A stretch of DNA of 64,000 bases from positions 1-64,000 of the forward strand of contig CAZOZO010000010.1 in the NCBI GenBank assembly GCA_964584315.1, given 5' to 3'. The number at the start of each line of letters is the position of its first letter. Positions within the stretch are counted from its first letter, which is position 1. The translations under genes were made by a program, and so were the position numbers. This document shows positions 43,839 through 52,689 of this stretch, piece after piece. The notes below the pieces were generated by a model. It was not told the origin of the DNA and made no database searches. It worked only from the letters and a program-made list of their open reading frames with translations. This stretch comes from CAXXOK01 sp964584315 (lineage in GTDB: Bacteria; Bacillota; Clostridia; Christensenellales; Aristaeellaceae).

Positions 43839-43920
43839 GCGGGTCAAGGGCCAATAGCCCTTGCGGGTGCAAGGCGGCGCCCCGCGGCCCCGCGCCGCAG
43901 CGAGAACCCAGGCGAGCAAA
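43839..43920 (-). repeat. Dispersed palindromic intergenic repeat, copy C
   Basis: On the minus strand it shares CGCTGCGGCG, GGGGCG and the end CCCGCAAGGGCTATTGGCCC followed by TTGACCCG with copy B. The AACATGGCGCC part seen in copies A and B is not clearly present. The copy lies between ackA and the yceD promoter. Confidence 0.65.
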
Positions 43921-44015
43921 CAGCCGCGATGCGGCGCTTTGGCGAGCGGGGGCTGCGTTGCCACGGGGTATCGACAGCTCTGCGCCTCACCTTTGTGCTG
44001 CCAGCTCCTGTCCCG

Positions 44016-45221
44016 TCAGTCCACGATGGGCTGGCCGGTCACGATGGCCACCGTGTCCTTGGCGATCACCAGCTCTTCATCGGTGGGGATCACGCAGATC
44101 TTCACGGTGCTGTCATCGGTGCTGATCACGGCTTCGTCGCGGGTCTTGTTCTTTTCCATGTCCAGCTTCGCGCCCAAAAACTCGAAGCCCTGCATGACCA
44201 TCGCGCGGAGGTTCTGGTTGTTTTCGCCGATGCCCGCGGTAAACACGATGGCGTCCACCCCGCCCATGGCGGCGGCATACGCGCCGATGTACTTGCGGAT
44301 GCCCCACACCAGCATGTCGCGGGCGATGATGGCGTTCTCGTTGCCCTGGTCGCAGGCGGCGTCGATGTCGCGCATGTCGCTGGAAAGGCCGCTCACGCCC
44401 ATCAGGCCGCTCTTTTTGTTGAGCAGGTCGAGCACCTCGTCCACGCTCTTATGGTCGCTGTTGGCGATGTACTGCACCACGGCGGGGTCAAGGTTGCCGC
44501 TGCGGGTGCCCATCAGCACGCCCTCCAGCGGCGTAATGCCCATGCTGGTATCCACGCATTTGCCGTTTACCACGGCCGCAAGGCTGGAACCGTTGCCAAG
44601 GTGGCAGGTGATGATACGGCTGTTTGCCCTGTCCAGCCCCAAAAACTCGCACGCGCGTTTGCTCACGTAGCGGTGGCTGGTGCCGTGGAAGCCGTAGCGG
44701 CGCACGTGCAGCTTCTTGTAATATTCCATGGGCACGCCGTACAGGTAGGCCTTCTTGGGCATGGTCTGGTGGAAGGCCGTGTCGAACACCGCCACGTTCG
44801 GGGTGGTCGGCATCACCTTTTCGCAGGCCTCGATGCCCATGAGGTTGGCGGGGTTGTGCAGGGGGCCCAGCGGGATGTTCTCGCGGATGGCGTCCTTCAC
44901 ATCCTCATTGACCAGTACGCTGCCGGTGAAGCGCTCGCCGCCGTGCAGCACGCGGTGGCCTACCGCGGTGATCTCATCCATGCTCTTGACCGCGCCTTTT
45001 TCCGGGTCGGTCAGGGCCTTGAGCATCCACTGAATGCCCTCGGTGTGGGTCTTCATGGGGGCGGCGGCGTCAAACACCTTGCCGTCCACCTTTTGCTGGA
45101 TGCGGCTGCCGTCGATGCCGATGCGCTCCACGAGACCCTTGGCGAGCAGTTTGTTGGTGTCCATGTCCAGCAGCTGATACTTGAGGGAGGAGGAACCCGC
45201 GTTGAGAATTAGCACTTTCAT
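44016..45221 (-). CDS. ackA: Acetate kinase
   Basis: 401 aa. It begins VLILNAGSSSLKYQL, has the family motifs GHRVLHGGERF, the catalytic Asp in VAVFDTAFHQTMP, FHGTSHRY and HLGNGSSLAAV, and ends in the ASKHA fold (FTAGIGENN). It makes ATP and acetate from acetyl phosphate. It follows pta with a 13-bp gap. Confidence 0.98.
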   Translation of the reverse strand: MKVLILNAGSSSLKYQLLDMDTNKLLAKGLVERIGIDGSRIQQKVDGKVFDAAAPMKTHTEGIQWMLKALTDPEKGAVKSMDEITAVGHRVLHGGERFTGSVLVNEDVKDAIRENIPLGPLHNPANLMGIEACEKVMPTTPNVAVFDTAFHQTMPKKAYLYGVPMEYYKKLHVRRYGFHGTSHRYVSKRACEFLGLDRANSRIITCHLGNGSSLAAVVNGKCVDTSMGITPLEGVLMGTRSGNLDPAVVQYIANSDHKSVDEVLDLLNKKSGLMGVSGLSSDMRDIDAACDQGNENAIIARDMLVWGIRKYIGAYAAAMGGVDAIVFTAGIGENNQNLRAMVMQGFEFLGAKLDMEKNKTRDEAVISTDDSTVKICVIPTDEELVIAKDTVAIVTGQPIVD

Positions 45222-45234
45222 TTCGACTGACTCC

Positions 45235-46233
45235 TTATGCTTGCGCTTTGACAGCGGTAATGGCGACGACGCTGACGATATCCTCCACGGAGCAGCCGCG
45301 GCTCAGGTCGTTGACCGGCTTGGCCAACCCCTGCACGATGGGGCCCACGGCGGACGCGCCCGCCAGCCGCTGCACCAGCTTGTAGCCGATGTTGCCCGCC
45401 TGCAGATCGGGGAAGATGAGCACATTGGCATGGCCCGCCACGGGGCTGCCGGGGGATTTGAGCTTGCCTACGCTCTCCACCAGCGCCGCGTCCACCTGCA
45501 ACTCGCCGTCGCAAACGAGGTCCGGGGCCAGCTCGTGCACCTTCTGCGTGGCCTGCTGCACCTTGGTTACCAGTTCATGCTCCGCACTGCCCTTGGTGGA
45601 AAAGCTGAGCATCGCGACCTTCGGCTCCATGCCGGTCAGCTGCTTGCCGGTCTGCGCGCTGGCGATGGCGATGGCGGCCAGCTGATCCGCATCCGGGTCA
45701 GGCAGCACAGCGCAGTCGCCAAAGATCATGACGCCCTCGTCGCCGTACTGGCTGTTCGGTACTTCCATGATAAACGCGCCGCTGACCACCGAGATGCCCG
45801 GTGCCGTCTTGATGATCTGCAGCGCAGGCCGCAGCACGTTGCCCGTGGAGTTGATGGCGCCCGCCACCATGCCGTCCGCGTCGCCGGTCTTGACCATCAG
45901 CGCGCCGTAGTACAGCGTATCGCCCGTCACCAGTGCCCTGGCCTGCTCCGGGGTCATGCCCTTGGCCTTGCGCAGCTCGACGAGCAGGCTGATGTAGGCT
46001 TCGGTCTTGTCGCTGGCCTTGGGGTCGATCAAGGTGATACCCGTGAGACCGGTGCCAGTTTGCGCAGCAACCTGCTCGATCTCGGTTTTGGTACCCAGCA
46101 GCGTCACGCTGGCGATGCCCTGATCCACGATCCGGCGGGCGGCCTGCACCGTGCGCGGCTCGGAGCCCTCCGCCAGAACGATATGCTTCACGTTCTGCTG
46201 GGCTTTCGCCTTGATTTTGTCAATGACGGACAT
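45235..46233 (-). CDS. pta: Phosphate acetyltransferase
   Basis: 332 aa, the short Firmicute form without the N-terminal regulatory domain. VLAEGSEPRTVQAA near the start, SGAFIMEVP, and the C-terminal block GHANVLIFPDLQAGNIGYK and GLAKPVNDLSRG are typical. It converts acetyl-CoA and phosphate to acetyl phosphate for AckA. GGGAGG precedes the ATG at 46233; the longer frame to 46344 is rejected. Divergent from tmcAL. Confidence 0.97.
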   Translation of the reverse strand: MSVIDKIKAKAQQNVKHIVLAEGSEPRTVQAARRIVDQGIASVTLLGTKTEIEQVAAQTGTGLTGITLIDPKASDKTEAYISLLVELRKAKGMTPEQARALVTGDTLYYGALMVKTGDADGMVAGAINSTGNVLRPALQIIKTAPGISVVSGAFIMEVPNSQYGDEGVMIFGDCAVLPDPDADQLAAIAIASAQTGKQLTGMEPKVAMLSFSTKGSAEHELVTKVQQATQKVHELAPDLVCDGELQVDAALVESVGKLKSPGSPVAGHANVLIFPDLQAGNIGYKLVQRLAGASAVGPIVQGLAKPVNDLSRGCSVEDIVSVVAITAVKAQA

Positions 46234-46270
46234 GGCGGTTTCCTCCCTTATGTGGTAAAATGCATGTAGA

Positions 46271-46294
46271 TGTATACAACCGAAATAGTATACA
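46271..46294. promoter_or_regulatory. Paired TGTATAC palindromes between pta and tmcAL
   Basis: TGTATACA (46271-46278) and AGTATACA (46287-46294) lie eight bases apart in the divergent gap. The second contains a possible minus-strand -10 (TATACT) for pta. A shared operator is possible. Confidence 0.35.
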
Positions 46295-46388
46295 CCTTTT
46301 GCCTCGAAAAGGAAAGCGAAACACGAAAAAACGCGGCTGTACAACAGAAAAACAAATGTTAGCGCACAGCGTGCGCCGGAGGTGTGCC

Positions 46389-47588
46389 ATGAGGCCTGCC
46401 GTCGGGATCATCTGCGAATACGACCCCTTCCACCGCGGGCACGCGCGGCAGTTTGCGCTGGTGCGCGAGCAGCTGCCGGACGCGCGCATCGTGTGCGTGA
46501 TGAGCGGCTGCTTTACCCAGCGGGGCAGCCCCGCGCTGTTTTCGCCTGCTTTTCGGGCGCGGGCGGCGCTTGCCGCGGGGGCCAGCATGGTGCTAGAACT
46601 GCCATGCGCCTTTGCCCTGCGCGAGGCGGAGAACTTCGCGCTGGGCGGGGTCGCAGTGCTGCATGGGCTGGGGTTTGTCTCCCACCTCTCCTTTGGGTGT
46701 GAAAACGCGATGCCCGCCTTTTTAGGGGCAGTCGCCGCGCTGATGGAGAATCCGAACGCGACATATCAGGCGGCGCTGCGCGCGGCGCTGGACAGGGGAG
46801 CGCCCTTTGTGGCGGCACAGGCCGAGGCAGCCGTTGCAGGGCTTTGCCAAAGCGGCGTACCGGGCGCGAGCCTCACGGGCGATGCTGTGTTGCGGGCGCT
46901 CGGGCAGCCCAACAACATTTTGGCCATCTGCTACCTGCGTGCGCTGCTCCGGCTGCAAAGCCGCATCATACCTTTGCCCGTGCAGCGCGTAGGCGACTAC
47001 CACGCCACCGATCTAGCGGTGCACGGTTACCCCTCCGCCAGCGCGGCGCGCCGGGCCTACCTTGCGGGCGACATTGCCGCCGCCGAATCCGCCTGCGGCT
47101 ATCGGCTCGCGGGCGAACCCTGCCACCGCCCCGACGCGCTGGATACGCTGCTTTTGCACACTTTGCGCATCCAAACGCCCGATGCCCTGCGCGCCCTGCC
47201 GGACTGCACCGAGGGGCTAGAAAACCGCCTTGCCAAAGCCGCGCGCGAGGCCGTAAGCCGCGCGCAACTGCTGGCTCTGCTGAAAACCAAGCGCTACCCC
47301 CACGCACGCCTGAACCGCCTGCTGGGCCACGCGCTGCTGGGGGCCACAGGCGAAATGTTTTCGCAAAACCCGCTGCCGACGTATGCGCGACTGCTGGGCT
47401 TTCGCAAGGATGACCGTGCGTGCCTTTCACTGCTCAACCAAAGCAGCCTGCCAATCGTCGCCAAAGCCGCGGATGGAGATGCGCGCGACCCGCTGTATGC
47501 GCTGGATGCACGGGCCTATGATCTGTGGGCGCTGGGCGCAGGTCTGCCTGCGGGGCTCATGTACACGCAGGAGGTCGTGGTGGTGTAG
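46389..47588 (+). CDS. tmcAL: tRNA(Met) cytidine acetate ligase TmcAL
   Basis: 399 aa. The nucleotidyltransferase motif GIICEYDPFHRGH gives HxGH. VMSGCFTQRGSPALF and LELPCAFA are signatures of the TmcAL (YlbM) family. The enzyme activates acetate with ATP and acetylates C34 of elongator tRNA-Met to make ac4C. Its place beside pta-ackA, which make acetate and acetyl phosphate, recurs in Firmicutes. The start at 46389 follows GGAGGTG; the frame runs further upstream. Confidence 0.93.
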   Translation: MRPAVGIICEYDPFHRGHARQFALVREQLPDARIVCVMSGCFTQRGSPALFSPAFRARAALAAGASMVLELPCAFALREAENFALGGVAVLHGLGFVSHLSFGCENAMPAFLGAVAALMENPNATYQAALRAALDRGAPFVAAQAEAAVAGLCQSGVPGASLTGDAVLRALGQPNNILAICYLRALLRLQSRIIPLPVQRVGDYHATDLAVHGYPSASAARRAYLAGDIAAAESACGYRLAGEPCHRPDALDTLLLHTLRIQTPDALRALPDCTEGLENRLAKAAREAVSRAQLLALLKTKRYPHARLNRLLGHALLGATGEMFSQNPLPTYARLLGFRKDDRACLSLLNQSSLPIVAKAADGDARDPLYALDARAYDLWALGAGLPAGLMYTQEVVVV

Positions 47589-47750
47589 GGAGGCATGCCG
47601 CTCGTCACCCACATTGCAGCGCTGGGGCTGCACCGTTTGCATCGAGATATGGCACATTCGGTGTAATCCCTTTTGACATGAGCATGCTTAAAAACGTCAT
47701 GCGGAAAACCGCAGCTTTGAAATCAGCTGAGCATTGCCGACGCAAGTACG

Positions 47751-47788
47751 GCAAAGAGGCATCCGCTGCATTGCGGATGCCTCTTTGC
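47751..47788. terminator. Bidirectional terminator between tmcAL and the topoisomerase operon
   Basis: A perfect 16-bp stem, GCAAAGAGGCATCCGC (47751-47766) with 47773-47788, around TGCATT. The rest of the gap 47589-47928 holds no gene I can support. Confidence 0.8.
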
Positions 47789-47928
47789 GTAGATGAACCC
47801 TGCTGCCGCCATCCGTCGCGCAGCGTCTCGTCTGCTCCGGCCCCTTGGTCTGCGCTTACCGCGTTTCGACGCAAGGCCTCCGATGCCAAGGGCTTACACC
47901 CTTGAGTCTTTTCGGTTGCAGCGTGCGC

Positions 47929-50430
47929 TCAGGCATTCTCCTCCGGCTCGTCCGGCATGTCCCCGTTGCCCGGCGCGCACATCGGGCAGGGCAAAAGCCC
48001 CGTGACCACATCGTCCAGTATCGCCATCACGCACGCCATGCCCTTGTCCTGCTTGCCTTGCAGCGCGACCTCCGAGGGGTTCAGGCTGCTCGGCGGCGAT
48101 TTTTTCTGCGTGAGCACCACTGAGCTGCTCGCCTCATCCACCAGCAGCGCGCTGGCAACCGACGTGCCGTTGGAGCCGCTCTTATTGAAGTAGAAAGCCT
48201 TCACGCCCTTACCGGCACGCGCTTGCGGCTCAAAATCCATGAACAGCACGCGCTTGGCGAAGCCACGCTCGCTCACCAGCAGCACTTGGTCGCCCGCCTG
48301 CGGCTGCTCCGCAAACAGGACGGCGTCGCCCTCGTCCAGCGCCATGCCGCGCACGCCGCCGGTGGCACGGCCCATGGCGGGCAACTCGTCGGTGTGGCAG
48401 CGCAGGCTCATGCCCGCGCGGGAAATTAGCAGCAGGTCAAGGCTGGTGTCCAGCGGCAGCACGCAAAGCAGGCTGTCGCCGTCGCGCAGGTTGAGGGCTG
48501 CAAACTTCTGGCGACGCACGTCGTACTCCGCGGCGGCGGTGCGCTTGAGCTGCCCGCCGCGGGTCACGAACAGCAGATCCGGCATGGCGGCCAGCTCCTC
48601 GGGCGTTACGCAGAGCATCTGCACGGGCACCTCGCCCGCCTCGATGCCCGCGATCACCCCGCTCAGCAGCGAGCCGCGCTGCGCGGGCTTATTGGCTTCG
48701 GCCAACGCACCCACGGAAAGCGTGTAGCAGTTGCCGATGTTGGTAAACAGGTACAGCGTACGGTCGGTATCCGTCTCAAAACGCCAAAGCGGCATATCGT
48801 CCAAATTGCCGTTTTCCAGGCTCACGGGCGGCAGCTTCTGGTAGAAGCGGGGGTACATGCGGCGCAGGTAGCCCGCGCGCGTATACGTGACGGTCGCCAG
48901 CTCCGCCACGTGTTCCTCCTCCACGGAGGCGGCCTCCACCACGCGGCTGGGGTGCTCCAACGTGGTGCGTCGGTCGTCACCGTATTTCTGGGCCACCTCG
49001 CGCAGCTCGTCCTTGATCACTTTCATGAGCTTCTTTTCGTCCGCGAGGATGGCGGTCAGCTTCTCGATCAGCCTGAGCACCTCCGCATACTCGCGGCGCA
49101 GGGCTTCGATCTCCAGCCCGGTCAGGCGTTGCAGCCGCAGATCGAGGATGGCCTGCGCCTGCACGTCGTCCATGGCGAAGCGGTCGATCAGCCCCTGCTT
49201 GGCCTCCTTGGGCGTTTTACTGGCGCGGATCAGGGCGATCACCTCGTCGAGGTTATCCACCGCGATCATCAGCGCCTCCAAGATATGCGCGCGGGCTTTC
49301 GCCTTGTCCAGCTCGTACTGGGTGCGGGCGGTCACCACATTTTTCTGGTGCTTGATGTAGTAGCGCAGCACGCGGCGCAGGCTCATCAGGCGCGGCTTGC
49401 CATCCGCGATGGCCACCATGTTCACGCCAAAGGTTACCTGCAGGTCGCTGTACTTGAACAGGTAGGCGAGCACCTTGTCCGCATCGGCTTCCTTTTTCAG
49501 CTCCACCACGGCGCGCATGCCCGTGCGGTCACTCTCGTCGCGGATGTCGTAAATGCCGCCCAGCGCGGCCTTTTTTTCCTCGCTGAGCTTTAAGATCTTC
49601 TCCAGCATCGCAGCCTTGTTCACCTGGTAGGGCACTTCGGTGATCACGATCAGCCTGCGGCCCGCCGCGCCCTCCTCGATGTGGGTGCGGGCGCGCAGGG
49701 TCAGCTTGCCGCGGCCGTTGACATAGGCATTCTTGAGCTCGTCCGTGTCCAGCAGCACTCCGCCGGTGGGAAAGTCCGGCGCAGGCATGATGCGCATCAG
49801 CTCTTCCACGGTGATATCGGGGTTGTCGATCTGCGCGACCACGGCGTTTACGCATTCCCTCAGGTTATGCGGGGGGATGTTGGTGGCCAGCCCGATGGCG
49901 ATGCCGCTGGCCCCGTTCACAAGCAGGTTGGGGAAGCGGGCCGGCAGCATGTCCGGCTCTTTCAAGGTATCGTCGAAGTTCAGGCGGAAGGGCACGGTAT
50001 CCTTGTCGATATCGCGCAGCATCTGCATGGCCAACGGGGTCATGCGCGCCTCCGTGTAACGCATGGCGGCGGCGCTGTCGCCGTCGATGGAGCCGAAGTT
50101 GCCGTGCCCGTCCACCAGCTGCCCGCGCAGGGAAAAATCCTGCGCCATGCGCACCAGCGCGTCGTACACGCTGCTGTCGCCGTGGGGGTGGTATTTACCC
50201 AGACAGTCGCCCACGATGCGGGCGCACTTGCGGTGCGGGTTTTCGGGCAGCAGGTTTAACTCCATCATGGTGTAGAGGATGCGCCGCTGCACGGGCTTGA
50301 GGCCGTCCTCCACGCGGGGGATGGCGCGCTCCATGATGATATGCTCCGCATAGGGGATCATGCTGTTGTGCATGACCTCCTCCATGGACATCTGCACGAT
50401 GCCCGGGTTGAACGTTTGCTGGTCAGGCAC
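47929..50430 (-). CDS. parC: Type IIA topoisomerase subunit A (ParC/GyrA family)
   Basis: 833 aa. Catalytic Tyr125 lies in AAMRYTEARM, and the quinolone-contact region HPHGDSSVYDALVRM follows the family (Ser86/Ser87, Asp90). The C-terminal beta-pinwheel has several blades, but the GyrA box QRRGGKG expected in blade 1 is missing; only a late blade has the partial QARAGKG. This argues for topoisomerase IV or a second non-canonical enzyme rather than the main gyrase. It overlaps the B subunit gene by 8 bp. The C-terminus ends with a Cys pair (CPMC) and an acidic tail. Confidence 0.85.
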   Translation of the reverse strand: MPDQQTFNPGIVQMSMEEVMHNSMIPYAEHIIMERAIPRVEDGLKPVQRRILYTMMELNLLPENPHRKCARIVGDCLGKYHPHGDSSVYDALVRMAQDFSLRGQLVDGHGNFGSIDGDSAAAMRYTEARMTPLAMQMLRDIDKDTVPFRLNFDDTLKEPDMLPARFPNLLVNGASGIAIGLATNIPPHNLRECVNAVVAQIDNPDITVEELMRIMPAPDFPTGGVLLDTDELKNAYVNGRGKLTLRARTHIEEGAAGRRLIVITEVPYQVNKAAMLEKILKLSEEKKAALGGIYDIRDESDRTGMRAVVELKKEADADKVLAYLFKYSDLQVTFGVNMVAIADGKPRLMSLRRVLRYYIKHQKNVVTARTQYELDKAKARAHILEALMIAVDNLDEVIALIRASKTPKEAKQGLIDRFAMDDVQAQAILDLRLQRLTGLEIEALRREYAEVLRLIEKLTAILADEKKLMKVIKDELREVAQKYGDDRRTTLEHPSRVVEAASVEEEHVAELATVTYTRAGYLRRMYPRFYQKLPPVSLENGNLDDMPLWRFETDTDRTLYLFTNIGNCYTLSVGALAEANKPAQRGSLLSGVIAGIEAGEVPVQMLCVTPEELAAMPDLLFVTRGGQLKRTAAAEYDVRRQKFAALNLRDGDSLLCVLPLDTSLDLLLISRAGMSLRCHTDELPAMGRATGGVRGMALDEGDAVLFAEQPQAGDQVLLVSERGFAKRVLFMDFEPQARAGKGVKAFYFNKSGSNGTSVASALLVDEASSSVVLTQKKSPPSSLNPSEVALQGKQDKGMACVMAILDDVVTGLLPCPMCAPGNGDMPDEPEENA

Positions 50431-52486
50431 GGTCGTCCCTCGCTTTCAGGGTGTCGCTGAGCTCGGTAAAGCTGTCCTGACGGCTGAAATTGGCATACTG
50501 GCTGATGTACTCGCGACGCGGCTCCACCTTGTCGCCCATCAGCACGGTCACGCGCCGCTCCACTTGTGCCGCGTCCTCGATGGTCACTTGCAGCAGCTTG
50601 CGCGAGGCGGGGTCCATGGTGGTGGACCACAGCTGCTCCGGGTTCATCTCGCCTAAGCCTTTGTAACGTTGGATAGTGTAGTTCTTCGCGCCTTTGGTGA
50701 GCGTTTTCAGCTCGTTGTCGTCGTAGGCGTATTCCACGCGGCTGCCGCGCGCCACGCGGTAGAGCGGGGGCATGCCGATGTAGACGTGCCCCTCGGTGAT
50801 CAGCTCGCGCATGTAGCGGTAGAAGAACGTGAGCAAAATGGCGCGGATGTGCGCGCCGTCCTGATCCGCGTCGCTGAGGATAATCACCTTGTGGTACTTG
50901 AGCCCGCGCAGGCTGAAGCTCTCGTCGATGTTCGTGCCCAGCGCGGTGATCACGCTGCGGAACTCCTCATTGCTGAGCACCTGATCCAGCCGCTTCTTCT
51001 CCGCGTTCAGGGGCTTGCCGCGCAGCGGCAGGATGGCCTGAAAGCGCCTGTCACGGCCCTGCTTGGCGCTGCCGCCCGCGCTGTCGCCCTCGACGATGAA
51101 CAGCTCGTTCATCTCCGGCTTGCGGCCCGTGCAGCTGGAAAGTTTGCCCACCAGCGGCGCGGCCTCCAGCGCGCTCTTGGTGCGCGCCACGTCGCGCGCC
51201 TTGCGGGCGGCTTCGCGCACATGGGCGGCGCGCACGGCCCGCTCCACCAGTTGCTGGGCCAGGTCGGCATGCTTTAAATCGTCCAAATAGGCATTCAGCT
51301 GCTGGGTCAAAATGGCCTCGACCACGGGACGCACCTCGGTGTTGCCCAGCTTGCCCTTGGTTTGCCCTTCAAACTGCGGGTTCTTGACCATGGCGAGCAT
51401 CACGGCGGTCATGCCCTCGCGGAAGTCGTCGCCGGAAAGGTTCGCATCCTTGTCCTTCAGCGCGCCCAGACGGCGGGCGCAGTCGTTCATCACCTTGGTA
51501 TAAGCTGCGCGAAAGCCCGTCTCGTGGCTGCCGCCCTCGCCGGTCGGGATGTTGTTCACATAGCTGAACACATTCTCGGTATAGCTGTCGGTATACTGGA
51601 TGGCAACGCGGAAGATCACGTCGTCCTTTGTACCCTCCAGATAGATGGGTTCGTCAAACAGCGCGGTCTTGTCCGCGTTCAAATACTTGACGTAGTCCAC
51701 GATGCCCCCGTCAAAGCGGAAGGTCTGCGTGCCCGCGTGGGTCTCAGCGGGCTCCTGCGCGCTTGCTTCGGTCTGGGTCTCCTCGCCCTCGTCCAGCTCG
51801 TCGGCGGCGTCCGCGACGGCGTTCACCGGGGCGGAGACGCGCTCGTCCACAAAGGTGATGGAGAGACCGCGGTTCAGGTACGCCAGCTCGCGCAGGCGGC
51901 GGGCGACGGCTTCGCCGTTGAACACGGTGGTCTCAAACACGCGCTCGTCCGGCATGAAGCGCACGAGCGTGCCGCGCAGCCGTGTGTTGCCCACGGCCTT
52001 GAGCGGCGCGGCGGGGCGGCCCGCCACGATCTTTTTGAGCAGCGGGTCATACGTGCTCTCAAAGCGCATGCGGTAGTGGCGAAAATCGCGGTACACATCC
52101 ACCGTGAGCCAGCTGGAAAGAGCATTCACCACACTGGCGCCCACGCCGTGCAGGCCGCCGGAATAGCTGTAATTATCGCTGTTGAACTTGCCGCCCGCGT
52201 GCAGCCGCGTGTAGATGACCTCCACGCCGCTCACCTGCAAGGTCGGGTGCATATCCACCGGCACGCCGCGGCCGTCGTCAAATACGCTGGCGCTTCCGTC
52301 GGCGTGCAGCGTCACTTCGATATGATGGGCATAGCCCGCCATGGCCTCGTCCACTGCGTTATCGACGATCTCCCACAGCATATGGTGCAGCCCGCGCGAG
52401 CCGGTCGAGCCGATGTACATGCCCGGGCGCATGCGCACCGCATCCAGCCCTTCGAGCACCTGTATATTTTCCGCCCCGTAGGCCAT
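50423..52486 (-). CDS. parE: Type IIA topoisomerase subunit B (ParE/GyrB family)
   Basis: 687 aa. The GHKL ATPase domain has EIVDNAVDEAMAGYA, DDGRGVPVD and GLHGVGASVVNALS. The TOPRIM domain has EGDSAGGSAKQGRDR, then DADQDGAHI and the C-terminal QRYKGLGEM. An acidic insert of about 40 residues (around DELDEGEETQTEASAQEPAE) interrupts the ATPase/transducer region; I do not know it from the family norm. It forms an A2B2 topoisomerase with the overlapping gene downstream. Start at 52486 chosen from the family N-terminus and GAGAGGAG. Confidence 0.88.
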   Translation of the reverse strand: MAYGAENIQVLEGLDAVRMRPGMYIGSTGSRGLHHMLWEIVDNAVDEAMAGYAHHIEVTLHADGSASVFDDGRGVPVDMHPTLQVSGVEVIYTRLHAGGKFNSDNYSYSGGLHGVGASVVNALSSWLTVDVYRDFRHYRMRFESTYDPLLKKIVAGRPAAPLKAVGNTRLRGTLVRFMPDERVFETTVFNGEAVARRLRELAYLNRGLSITFVDERVSAPVNAVADAADELDEGEETQTEASAQEPAETHAGTQTFRFDGGIVDYVKYLNADKTALFDEPIYLEGTKDDVIFRVAIQYTDSYTENVFSYVNNIPTGEGGSHETGFRAAYTKVMNDCARRLGALKDKDANLSGDDFREGMTAVMLAMVKNPQFEGQTKGKLGNTEVRPVVEAILTQQLNAYLDDLKHADLAQQLVERAVRAAHVREAARKARDVARTKSALEAAPLVGKLSSCTGRKPEMNELFIVEGDSAGGSAKQGRDRRFQAILPLRGKPLNAEKKRLDQVLSNEEFRSVITALGTNIDESFSLRGLKYHKVIILSDADQDGAHIRAILLTFFYRYMRELITEGHVYIGMPPLYRVARGSRVEYAYDDNELKTLTKGAKNYTIQRYKGLGEMNPEQLWSTTMDPASRKLLQVTIEDAAQVERRVTVLMGDKVEPRREYISQYANFSRQDSFTELSDTLKARDDRA

Positions 52487-52524
52487 TGTAACGCTCCTCT
52501 CAGGGATCATGATCCAACTAAGGC

Positions 52525-52554
52525 AGTATAGCACACTTTTTTGGCGGGAAACAA
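52525..52554 (-). promoter_or_regulatory. Promoter of the topoisomerase operon
   Basis: Minus strand: -35 TTGTTT (52554-52549), 18-bp spacer, -10 TATACT (52530-52525) with TGn extension. Confidence 0.6.
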
Positions 52555-52603
52555 GGGGTCGCGCACAGATAGGGGAACAAATGTTTTGTTTTCCATCGCG
52601 CAC

Positions 52604-52632
52604 TTGCCGCCCATGGCCCATCATGGTATACT
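52604..52632 (+). promoter_or_regulatory. Promoter of the two-gene membrane operon
   Basis: TTGCCG (52604-52609), 17-bp spacer, TATACT (52627-52632) with TGn extension. Confidence 0.6.
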
Positions 52633-52689
52633 GTACCAGTTCGTGCCCAAGGCGCGCCCGTCGCGCGCAACCAAAGAAGGGGTCAAAGT

